NCBI GenBank assembly: GCA_035637315.1
Contig: DASPXK010000031.1
Coordinates: forward strand, 1-6,468
Direction of reading: 5' to 3'
Length of the DNA: 6,468 nt
From: DASPXK01 sp035637315
Lineage (GTDB): Bacteria > Chloroflexota > UBA6077 > JACCZL01
In this document: one piece after another, positions 1 through 6,267 of the stretch
How the letters are laid out: the number at the start of each line of letters is the position of its first letter
Position numbering within the stretch: the first letter of the stretch is position 1
The notes under the pieces: generated by a model
Seen by the model: the letters and a program-made list of their open reading frames with translations, nothing else
Told to the model about the DNA's origin: nothing
Database searches by the model: none
Made by a program: the position numbers and the translations under genes

Positions 1-81
1 TGGACCGGGTCGGAGTTCGTGCCAGAGCGCAGGGCAAGCCCTGGCCCTGGGCCTTTCGTTTTCCGCGACTTCAGGGCATGA
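1..81 (+). CDS. 3' end of an unidentified upstream gene
   Basis: The frame is open from the first base and ends at TGA 79-81. It encodes the last 26 residues of a protein, ending in PFVFRDFRA. Most codons end in G or C, as in the real genes nearby. The stop overlaps the next start in an ATGA at 78-81, the same arrangement seen at the following junction (320-323), which supports both genes and suggests one transcript. The visible tail is rich in Pro, Gly, Arg and Phe and has no motif I recognise. By position it could be a formate dehydrogenase maturation gene, but the sequence does not show that. Confidence 0.5.
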   Translation, partial: WTGSEFVPERRASPGPGPFVFRDFRA

Positions 82-323
82 TGTTTGCCGCCATGAAGAC
101 GGCCAGCGGACGGATAACCATGGTCCAGGAGCAGCGCTTTCGGCTGACGACCGACGGCGGGCAGAGTTTCCTGCTCACGGTGGCCCACGACGCCTCGCTC
201 GACGGCGCCGAGCTGTGCCGTCTGCGTGACGGTGGAGCCCGGGTGATCGTCGACTACGATGGCGAGCCCGGCTGGGCGTCCGGCGTTGCCCACTCCGTTC
301 GAACTGCTGCCGACGCGAGATGA
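78..323 (+). CDS. small conserved-looking protein coupled to formate dehydrogenase alpha
   Basis: This encodes 81 residues. The start at 78 is chosen because its ATG overlaps the upstream stop (ATGA 78-81). ATG 81 and ATG 93 are in-frame alternatives, and none has a good Shine-Dalgarno sequence, so coupled re-initiation is likely. The stop TGA 321-323 overlaps the start of the alpha gene in the same ATGA way. The protein has no signal peptide or membrane segment. After about residue 11 it alternates hydrophobic and polar residues in strand-like blocks (GRITMVQEQRFRLTTDGG, then SFLLTVAHDA, then ARVIVDYDGEP), which suggests a small beta-barrel, perhaps OB-like. From memory, similar short proteins with a VQE.RF.L..D.G pattern occur in other bacteria, but I know no function. 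Tight coupling to the alpha gene suggests a role in making or regulating the enzyme; this is inference. Confidence 0.7.
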   Translation: MMFAAMKTASGRITMVQEQRFRLTTDGGQSFLLTVAHDASLDGAELCRLRDGGARVIVDYDGEPGWASGVAHSVRTAADAR

Positions 324-3300
324 GCCCTTCATTGCAGACCAGACTTCGCGGCGCGCTTCGGGACTGGTCGCTTCCCAGGCAGCTCGTTGGCGCCGACCCC
401 GCTCGCCAGGCGGCGGAGTCGGCCGCCTCGCGGCGGACCCGGCCACGGCTGGAAGACGCGGACCGGGTTGGGACGTCGATCTGCCCGTACTGCGCGGTGG
501 GGTGCGCCCAGCTGATCTACGCCAAGGGCAACGACGTCATCCACGTCGAGGGCGATCCCACCAGCCCGATCAACCAGGGCACCCTCTGCCCGAAGGGCGC
601 CGCCACGCTGGGCTGGATGCTCAACCCACAGCGACTGACCGGGGTCAAGTATCGCGCTCCGTACTCGGACCACTGGGAGGAGCGACCGTTGGAGTGGGCG
701 ATGGACCGCATCGCCCAGCTCGTCAAGCAGACCCGCGACGAGACGTTCGTCGGCCATCTCCCGGACGGCACGACGGCCAATCACACCTTGGCCATTGCCG
801 AGCTCGGTGGCGCCACGCTCGACAACGAGGAGAACTACCTCATCAAGAAGCTTTGCGGCGGCGGCCTGGGGATGGTCTGGATCGAGAACCAGGCCCGTGT
901 TTGACACAGCTCGTCGGTGCCCAGTCTGGGCGCCAGCTTCGGGCGGGGGGCCGCCACCACCGCCCAGTGGGACGTGACGAACGCCGACTGCGTGGTCATC
1001 ATGGGCTCGAACATGGCCGAGAACCACCCGATCGCCTTCCGCTTCGTCATGCAGGCCAAGGAGAAGGGAGCGACCATCATCCACGTCGATCCCCGCTTCA
1101 CTCGCACCTCGGCCCTGGCCGATCTTTACGCGCCGCTGCGAGCGGGCTCCGACATCGCCTTCCTGGGTGGGCTGATCAGCTACATCCTCGAGCGTGACCT
1201 CTGGTTCAAGGAATACGCGCTCAACTACACTAACCTCGCCACCGTCGTGGAGGACGACTTCAAGGACGCCAGCCAGCTCGACGGACTCTTCTCGGGCTGG
1301 GACGCCGAGAGCCGCGCGTACAGGGTCGACTCGTGGCAGTACCAGGGCGAGGCGGTCCCGTCGTCGTCGGCCGAGCAGCAGGCCCAGACGACCGAGCCGT
1401 ACGGAGAGAAGCTGAAGCGCCCATCTGACGGGCCGCCGCCTTCGGATCCCAGTCTCCAGCACCCCAACTGCGTCTACCAGATCCTCCGCCGGCACTACGC
1501 GGCCTACACGCCCGAGATGGTCGAGCGGGTCACGGGCTGCCCCAAGGAGACATTCGTCAAGGTCGCCGAGGCGGTCGCGCGCAACTCCGGCCGCGAGCGG
1601 ACGACTGCCTGGTGCTACGCGGTGGGCTGGACCCATCACACGACCGGCGTTCAGATGATCCGCGCCTGCGCCATCATCCAGGCCCTGCTGGGCAACATCG
1701 GGCGGCCTGGCGGCGGCATCCTCGCCCTGCGCGGCCACTCGAGCATTCAGGGCAGCACAGACATCCCCACTCTGTACAACCTGTTGCCGGGCTACTTGCC
1801 GCAGCCGAGCGCCCAGAGATCGCATCGGACTTTCAAGGACTACCTCGAGGCCGAGCAGGTCCCGACTGGCTGGTGGGCCAACTTCCCGAAGTACGCCGTC
1901 AGCCTGCTGCGCGCGTGGTACGGTGAGGGGGCCAGCCCGGACAACGAGTGGGGTTACCAGTGGCTGCCGAAGATAGTCGGCGACCACTCTCAGCTCCCGA
2001 TGATGCTGGCGATTGGGGACGGCCTGATTCGCGGCCTGCTGCTGATAGGCCAGAACCCGGTCGTGGGGGGCCACAACAGCCACCTCATCCGCAAAGGGCT
2101 GCCAAACCTCGACTGGATGGTGGTCCGTGAGATCTTCGAGAACGAGACGGCCTCCTACTGGTACAGGTCGCCGGAGGTTGAGCGTGGCGAAATCCGGCCG
2201 GACCAGATCAAGACGGAGATCTTCCTGATGCCAGCCTCGCTGGCAGGTGAGAAGGAGGGTACCTTCACCAACACTCATCGGCTCGTTCAGTGGCACGACA
2301 GGGTCGTCGACCCGCCAGGCGAGTGCCGTTCGGACCTCTGGTTCTTCTATCACCTCGGCAGACGCCTGACGGCGCTCCATGCCGACAGCGATGACCCGAA
2401 AGACGAGCCGATCAAAAACCTGAGCTGGGAGTATCCGGTCTTCGGGGCGCATGTCGAGCCATCAGCCGAAGCTGTCCTCAAGGAGATCAACGGCTACACC
2501 TGGCCGGACCGCCGCCAGGTGGCCGATTACCAGGAACTGAAGGACGATGGCACGACCGCGTGCGGCTGCTGGATATACAGTGGCGTCTTCCCAGCCGAGG
2601 ACCACAACCAGGCTCGCTCGCGGGTGCCAGACGCCCCAGGCGGGCCCGGCACGCACCTGGGCTGGGGGTTCGCCTGGCCGAGCAATCGGCGGATCCTTTA
2701 CAACCGCGCCTCTGCCGACCCGGACGGCCAACCCTGGTCAGAGCGCAAGCGCTACGTCTGGTGGGACGCCGAGCAAGACAAATGGGTCGGACGGGACGAC
2801 CCGGACTTCGTGGCGGACAAGCCGCCCGACTACACGCCTGACTGGTCCAAGCGACCCACAGGCATGGACGCCCTGGACGGCAGGTCGCCGTTCATCATGA
2901 TCGCCGACGGCAAGAGCTCGCTGTTCGTGCCGGCAGGACTCAAGGACGGCCCGCTGCCGACGCATTACGAGCCGGTCGAGTCGCCGGCCAGGAATCCACT
3001 GTACGGCCAGCAGGACAACCCGGTCGCCAAGAAATGGGAGCGCCCGGACAACCCCTACCACGCCGTGGGCGATCCCCGTTACCCGTACGTCATCACCACT
3101 TACCGCCTGACCGAGCACCACGCGGGCGGCATCCCGACCCGGCTGGTGCCCTCGACCGCCGAGCTCCAGCCTGAGGGTTTCGCGGAGATCCCGCCCGAGC
3201 TGGCGCGCGAGAAGGGGATCGCCAATCTCGACTGGGTTGTCATCTCCACCGCCCGCGGCGAGATCGTTACACGCGCGCTGGTGACCGAGCGCCTGCGGCC

Positions 3301-3511
3301 GCTCGAGATCGATGGCAGGCGGATCTACCAGATTGGGATGCCCTGGCACTTCGGCTGGCACGGCTACGCGACTGGCGACATCGCCAACACCCTGTCGGCC
3401 ATCGTCGGCGACCCCAACACCTCGATACACGAGGGCAAGGCGTTCACGTGCGACCTGCGAAAGCGAGCTGTCAGCAGTCAGCTGTCAGGAGACGCGGGAG
3501 CTGATGGCTGA
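320..3511 (+). CDS. fdnG: formate dehydrogenase-N-type alpha subunit, selenocysteine-containing
   Basis: This is the catalytic subunit, which oxidises formate to CO2 at a molybdenum or tungsten bis-MGD centre. It is one reading frame of 1063 residues with an in-frame UGA at 902-904, read as selenocysteine 195. The flanking residues, NQARV-Sec-H and then SLGASFGRGA, match the active site of E. coli FdnG (NQARV-Sec-HGPTVASLAPTFGRGA), and homology continues unbroken on both sides. An N-terminal [4Fe-4S] site is visible as Cys55, 58, 62 and 90, with Lys92 just after. Molybdopterin-binding landmarks include DPRFTRTSALAD, GWTHHTTGVQMIR and LRGHSSIQG. The C-terminal cofactor domain starts near YVITTYRLTEHH. 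The length is slightly above E. coli FdnG (1015). The start at 320 overlaps the preceding stop (ATGA). No twin-arginine signal precedes Cys55, unlike E. coli FdnG. The last 13 or so residues are encoded by a repeat (3473-3530) and are probably not ancestral. The gene product needs SelA, SelB, SelC and SelD, none of which is in the window. Confidence 0.95.
902..934 (+). promoter_or_regulatory. selenocysteine UGA codon with bacterial SECIS hairpin
   Basis: UGA 902-904 is followed after 11 nt by a seven-pair stem, GGUGCCC (916-922) with GGGCGCC (928-934), including one U-G pair, closed by an AGUCU loop (923-927). In the E. coli fdhF element, recalled from the literature, the upper stem also begins 11 nt after UGA and carries a GGUCU-like loop. 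The loop GU, which SelB contacts, is kept here at 924-925. A U near the stem base (918) could pair with G or be extruded like the bulged U of fdhF. The element also encodes SSVPSLGAS, so it is constrained at both the protein and RNA levels. Confidence 0.9.
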
Positions 3512-3530
3512 TGGCTGAGAGCTGACTGCT
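3473..3530 (+). repeat. imperfect inverted repeat across the alpha/beta gene junction
   Basis: The left arm AGCAGTCAGCTGTCAG (3473-3488) and right arm CTGAGAGCTGACTGCT (3515-3530) are reverse complements at 15 of 16 positions, with a 26-nt centre. The centre and right arm contain a tandem GCTGATG motif. The stop codon of alpha (TGA 3509-3511) and the 20 nt before beta lie within the element, so it supplies the alpha C-terminal tail (about AVSSQLSGDAGADG) and the whole spacer. The style of degenerate AGCTGNCAGC words resembles short dispersed repeats I recall from other uncultured bacteria. As RNA it would form a stable hairpin ending just before the beta start codon at 3532, so it might lower translation of beta or protect message ends. 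Confidence 0.75.
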
Positions 3531-3531
3531 C

Positions 3532-4398
3532 ATGATCGAGATCGTGCCCGGTCGACAGTACGGCTTCTTTACCGACACGACGCTATGCATCGGCTGCAAG
3601 GCGTGCGAGGTGGCCTGCAAGGAGTGGAACCTCCTGCCGGCCGATGGGCCCGGGCTGACCGGCAACAGCTACGACAATACCGCCGCGCTCTCGGCCACCA
3701 GCTGGCGCCACGTCGCCTTCATCGAGAAGATCGGCGACCCTTCGGCAAGCTCAGGGCAGGCTCCTTCGGCAGGCTCAGTGCAAGCCGGCGGGCGAGCCAC
3801 CTCCATGCCGCCCTTCCAGAGCAACTGGCTGATGATGAGCGACGTGTGCAAGCACTGCGAGCGCGCGGCCTGCCTCGAAGCCTGCCCGACTGGCGCGCTC
3901 TTTCGGACTGAGTTCGACACCGTCGTCGTCCAGCAAGACATTTGCAACGGCTGCGGCTACTGCGTGCCGGCCTGCCCGTTCGGAGTCATCGAGCTGGACC
4001 TGCTCGGCGACGGCAAGGCGCACAAGTGCACGCTCTGCTACGATCGACTCAAGGGCGGCCTCGAGCCAGCCTGCGCCAAAGCGTGTCCGACCGAGTCTAT
4101 CCAGTTCGGCGAGCTGGGCGATCTGCAGGAGCGGGCCGGACGGAGGGTCGGCGAGCTGCTCGAGCGGGGCGTGCCGGAGGCCTACCTGTATGGCGGGCCG
4201 GGCTCGCCCGGCGCTACCGACGACATCGGCCCGCTGCACGCGTTCTTCCTGCTAATCGACCGGCCTGAGGTCTACAACTTGCCGGCCGCGCCGTCCCTGC
4301 CGGCTAAACGAGTGCGGCCGGGGCTGCTGGCTGGCCTGGCGACGATTGCCGGCCTCGCGCTGGCCGCGGCGGCCGCCTTCGCGGCTGGGAAAGAGTGA
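3532..4398 (+). CDS. fdnH: formate dehydrogenase iron-sulfur (beta) subunit
   Basis: This 288-residue electron-transfer subunit of the FdnH/DmsB/PsrB class takes electrons from alpha and passes them towards the membrane subunit. Sixteen cysteines fall into four ferredoxin-type groups: 19/22/25/29 (CIGCKACEVACKEWN), 106/109/114/118 (CKHCERAACLEACPTGA), 138/141/144/148 (CNGCGYCVPACPFGV) and 166/169/181/185 (CTLCYDRLKGGLEPACAKACPT). This fits four [4Fe-4S] clusters. A single hydrophobic helix at about 264-286 (LLAGLATIAGLALAAAAAFAAG) should anchor it, as in FdnH. Residues 70-85 come from a 24-bp tandem repeat and lie between the first and second cysteine groups. The start at 3532 gives the usual N-terminus of the family (YGFFTDTTLCIGCKAC). 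It has no obvious Shine-Dalgarno because a repeat occupies the upstream 20 nt. The stop overlaps the next start (TGATG 4396-4400). Confidence 0.93.
   Translation: MIEIVPGRQYGFFTDTTLCIGCKACEVACKEWNLLPADGPGLTGNSYDNTAALSATSWRHVAFIEKIGDPSASSGQAPSAGSVQAGGRATSMPPFQSNWLMMSDVCKHCERAACLEACPTGALFRTEFDTVVVQQDICNGCGYCVPACPFGVIELDLLGDGKAHKCTLCYDRLKGGLEPACAKACPTESIQFGELGDLQERAGRRVGELLERGVPEAYLYGGPGSPGATDDIGPLHAFFLLIDRPEVYNLPAAPSLPAKRVRPGLLAGLATIAGLALAAAAAFAAGKE
3739..3786 (+). repeat. 24-bp tandem repeat inside the beta gene, read in frame
   Basis: Two head-to-tail 24-bp units (3739-3762 and 3763-3786) begin CCTTCGGCA and differ at four positions. They add exactly 16 codons, reading PSASSGQA then PSAGSVQA. 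The Ser/Ala/Gly/Gln composition is unlike the rest of the protein. The CTTCGGCAAGCTCAGGGCAG word is one I recall as a dispersed repeat in many high-GC uncultured bacteria, including inside genes. Because the unit length is a multiple of three, duplication keeps the frame. Confidence 0.8.
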
Positions 4399-5462
4399 TG
4401 GAGACGCCGTACGGCCGCCCCCATCGCCCGGCCCCTTCCCCCACACGGGGGGAAGGGGCGCCACGCCCCTCTCCCCTGGTGGGAGAGGGGCTGGGAACAA
4501 GTGCGCTTCGCGGGGTGAGGGGGATTCCCACGTATTACGGTCAGCCAGCGATCAAGGCGGGCCATTACCGCTGGCTCGTCGTGAGCTACCTGTTCGTCGG
4601 CGGGCTGGCCGGCGCGGCCCAGTTGATCGCCGCGATCGCCGATCTGCTCGGAGGCCGGCGAGATCGCGCAATCGTGCGCACAGGGCGCTATCTGGCGCTG
4701 GGCGGCGCGCTGCTCAGCCCGGTCCTCCTGATCAAAGACCTTCACACGCCCTCGCGCTGGTACAACATGCTGCGCATCTTCCGCTCGACCTCGCCGATGT
4801 CGATCGGCTCCTGGACGCTGGCGGCCTTCGGCGCGTTGAGCGGGCTCGTCGGCCTGGGACAAGCGCTCGAGGACCTGGCCGGGTTAGCTGTGGGCCGGCG
4901 CCTTGCGCGCCTCTCCGGCGTGCCGGCCGCCGCCGCTGGCGCGCTTATGTCGACCTATACCGGCACTCTGCTGGCCTCGACCAGCGTGCCGCTCTGGTCG
5001 ACCGCGGACCGGCTGCTGCCGCCCCTGTTCGGCGCCTCAGCGGCGGCGAGCGCCACGGCCGCCATCTCGCTGATTCTTGAACTGGCCGGCGCGAACAGGG
5101 GACGGCGACGCCTGGCCTGGCTCGCTCTGGCCTGCGGGGGCGCGCAGCTCGCGCTCGCCCGCGCGACCGAGCGCGAGTGGCGGCGCCAGGGCGTGGCCGG
5201 ACCCATCGAGCGCGAGCCGGCGGCCTCCATCTACCGCTACGGCGTGCTGGGCCTGGGCGCCGCTGTGCCGCTGGCGCTCAATTCGGTTCAGGCGCTGGCC
5301 TGCCGCGGGTGGCGGACGGTTTCTGTGGTGGCTGCGGCCGCGACCCTGGCCGGCGGCTACCTCGAGCGGGCGCTCATCGTCCTGGCCGGCCGCGATTCCG
5401 CCGGCCGCCCGGGGGACTACTTCCACCTCACGCGAGGAGCCCACGGGCCGACGATAACGTAG
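4398..5462 (+). CDS. nrfD: NrfD-type membrane subunit of formate dehydrogenase
   Basis: This 354-residue integral membrane protein is the probable quinone-reactive subunit. About eight hydrophobic segments are visible, near residues 59-82, 97-113, 137-157, 175-198, 209-231, 238-255, 281-300 and 307-325. The NrfD signature region is clear: LLIKDLHTPSRWYNMLRIFRSTSPMSIGSW at about 111-139, then YTGTLLASTSVPLW at 187-200. Family homology begins near residue 43 (IPTYYGQP). Residues 12 to about 42 (APSPTRGEG...SPLVGEGLG) are encoded by paired G/C hairpins and do not look native. The ATG at 4398 is preceded by GGGAAAGAG (4387-4395) and overlaps the beta stop. GTG 4395 directly before it is in frame and also possible. 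E. coli FDH-N uses a diheme cytochrome b (FdnI) here instead, and no heme-ligand pattern of that kind is present. Confidence 0.88.
   Translation: METPYGRPHRPAPSPTRGEGAPRPSPLVGEGLGTSALRGVRGIPTYYGQPAIKAGHYRWLVVSYLFVGGLAGAAQLIAAIADLLGGRRDRAIVRTGRYLALGGALLSPVLLIKDLHTPSRWYNMLRIFRSTSPMSIGSWTLAAFGALSGLVGLGQALEDLAGLAVGRRLARLSGVPAAAAGALMSTYTGTLLASTSVPLWSTADRLLPPLFGASAAASATAAISLILELAGANRGRRRLAWLALACGGAQLALARATEREWRRQGVAGPIEREPAASIYRYGVLGLGAAVPLALNSVQALACRGWRTVSVVAAAATLAGGYLERALIVLAGRDSAGRPGDYFHLTRGAHGPTIT
4432..4491 (+). repeat. paired G/C-rich hairpin repeat in the 5' end of the gamma gene
   Basis: Two perfect hairpins stand side by side. CCCCTTCCCC (4432-4441) pairs with GGGGAAGGGG (4449-4458), with one further C-G pair inside. 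GCCCCTCTCCC (4465-4475) pairs with GGGAGAGGGGC (4481-4491) around a CTGGT loop. The element probably extends to about 4522 through a GGGGTGAGGGGGA tail. It translates as APSPTRGEGAPRPSPLVGEGLG in the gamma frame. The SPxxGEGxG style of peptide is a well-known by-product of a dispersed repeat in many bacterial genomes, from memory. It leaves the upstream start codon in frame with the conserved protein, but places strong RNA structure about 35 nt into the message. Confidence 0.8.
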
Positions 5463-5486
5463 TGGCTGGGTAACTACTCACCTTGC

Positions 5487-5507
5487 CGGCGGCTGCCCCC
5501 ACCGCCG
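5487..5507 (+). terminator. weak hairpin after the formate dehydrogenase operon
   Basis: CGGCGG (5487-5492) can pair with CCGCCG (5502-5507) around a 9-nt loop, 25 nt after the gamma stop. It has no following U-run, only TTCG, so it is at best a weak intrinsic terminator. The rest of 5463-5540 shows nothing else I can support. Confidence 0.2.
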
Positions 5508-5540
5508 TTCGAGTCGGCGCCCTCACCGGTCATGGGTAGG

Positions 5541-5690
5541 CTAGTGGCGCATCGCAAGGCCCGCGCGCAGCATGAGGCGCGTCGTGGCGGCGTAGGCCCA
5601 GGTCTCGGTCGTCTCGGCTAGCTCTTCGTCCTGGCCATGCCCGAAGCCTACCAAGCACCCCAGTCCCTCATTCAAAACAAAACAGGCTCT
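5541..5690 (-). pseudogene. coding-like C-terminal remnant, family unknown
   Basis: On the - strand an open frame runs to TAG (5543-5541) and reads ...NEGLGCLVGFGHGQDEEL, continuing as AETTETWAYAATTRLMLRAGLAMRH. From about NEGLG onward nearly all codons end in G or C, and the composition (an acidic helical stretch then a basic-hydrophobic helix) looks like the genuine end of a soluble protein. There is no start codon with a ribosome site. Upstream the frame only continues into a shifted frame of the GYD gene, so the 5' part of this gene is missing. The Gly-rich turn followed by a helix is common at enzyme C-termini, and I do not recognise the family. It may be debris from a rearrangement that brought the GYD gene here. 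Confidence 0.4.
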
Positions 5691-6028
5691 CAGGTCGCTG
5701 GCGACTCTCCTGGACGGCGGTAGCCAATGCGCTTGCCCTTCGCGAGTGCTTCGAGCGTCTCTTCCACGGTCATCAGCACCGTTGTCTCGACCGAGGCTAG
5801 GGCGCCGCCTGCCGTGATAGCAAGCACGGCGCCGGCCAACGAGACGTTGTCAGGCGCCTCGTAGATCGCGTAGCCGTCGTATTTGCCGAAGCCATACCAA
5901 AAGCCGTGGAGGGCGCCCCCCACCTGTTCGATGTACGCGCGCGCTGCATCGCGGCGATCTTCAGGGTTCTGCATGAGCTTCGCCCACGTCTCAGGCGTTT
6001 AGCTGAAGCGCATGAGATAGAAAGCCAT
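5690..6028 (-). pseudogene. GYD-domain protein gene interrupted by TAA at codon 10
   Basis: Reading from ATG at 6028 the frame gives MAFYLMRFS, then TAA (6001-5999), then TPETWAKLMQNPEDRRDAAR and on without a break to TGA (5692-5690): 112 codons including the internal stop. The product belongs to the small GYD family, with GFGKYDGYAIYEAPDNVS in the middle and VETTVLMTVEETLEAL near the end; the family has a ferredoxin-like fold and no settled function. In relatives, from memory, residue 10 is Tyr, so one base change (TAC or TAT to TAA) explains the stop. The strong ribosome site and promoter belong to the 6028 start. The next in-frame ATG (5974) would give 94 residues without the first strand and has only a weak ribosome site. 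The gene is therefore probably inactive or makes a truncated protein. A sequencing or assembly error is also possible. Confidence 0.8.
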
Positions 6029-6033
6029 TGGGA

Positions 6034-6040
6034 CCTCCCT
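6034..6040 (-). promoter_or_regulatory. ribosome binding site of the GYD gene
   Basis: On the - strand AGGGAGG lies five to six bases before ATG 6028. It fixes the original start of the GYD gene upstream of the internal TAA and argues against ATG 5974 as the native start. Confidence 0.75.
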
Positions 6041-6084
6041 GATTTGCTCTGCTGTCGGCAGGCCTGACCCGCGGCCCGGGGCCG

Positions 6085-6113
6085 ATCATGCGCCACCTCG
6101 CAGCTGAAGTCAA
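6085..6113 (-). promoter_or_regulatory. sigma70-like promoter for the GYD gene
   Basis: On the - strand a -35 box TTGACT (6113-6108) and a -10 box CATGAT (6090-6085) are separated by exactly 17 bp. The first matches the consensus at five of six positions and the second at four of six. Transcription would start near 6078 and give a leader of about 50 nt before the GYD start at 6028. Confidence 0.5.
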
Positions 6114-6121
6114 GTGTTCGC

Positions 6122-6190
6122 GGCGAGCCTCCCTTCCGCAGACGCATACCAAAGCCATTTCTGAATGGCGACCACGCGTCTGCGCTCGCC
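6122..6190. repeat. nested three-part inverted repeat in the divergent intergenic region
   Basis: Three perfectly complementary segments nest around a TCTG loop (6160-6163). The inner stem is GCCATT (6154-6159) with AATGGC (6164-6169). The middle stem is CGCAGACGC (6137-6145) with GCGTCTGCG (6176-6184). The outer stem is GGCGAG (6122-6127) with CTCGCC (6185-6190). Together this makes 21 base pairs with an internal loop (6146-6153 and 6170-6175) and a 9-nt bulge (6128-6136). It sits just upstream of the GYD promoter and has no U-run on either side. It could be a palindromic dispersed element, a transcribed RNA structure, or a protein-binding site between the divergent genes. Confidence 0.6.
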
Positions 6191-6267
6191 AAGCCATACG
6201 TCCGCCATGTCCACGAGCCCGGCGCCGGCGCTGCCTGGGGTGCGCTGCCCGTTGCGGGGTCAGGAGC

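Noticed and set aside
902..904. UGA as a nonsense mutation making alpha a pseudogene
   Set aside because: The position, the flanking active-site residues and the downstream hairpin all match selenocysteine insertion.
259..1197. 312-codon + strand frame overlapping the small protein gene and alpha
   Set aside because: Low-complexity Arg/Pro/Gly product with no motif, out of frame with two better supported genes.
329..2452. 707-codon open frame on the - strand opposite the alpha gene
   Set aside because: It is a shadow of the GC-rich alpha gene: its product is Arg/Val/Leu/Gly-rich with no family motif, while the + strand shows clear FDH homology throughout.
917..3511. Separate gene starting at GTG 917 or an ATG further on
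   Set aside because: It lies in the same frame as 320-904, has no ribosome site and would lack the catalytic residue and the first cluster.
3739..3786. CRISPR-like repeats
   Set aside because: Only two directly adjacent 24-bp units without spacers, translated inside a gene.
5797..6192. 131-codon - strand frame over the GYD gene
   Set aside because: Out of frame with the recognisable GYD protein and of shadow-like Arg/Ser composition.
6110..6208. 32-codon - strand frame beginning MADVWLGERRR
   Set aside because: No ribosome site, it spans the nested hairpin and ends at the GYD -35 box, so it is likely chance.
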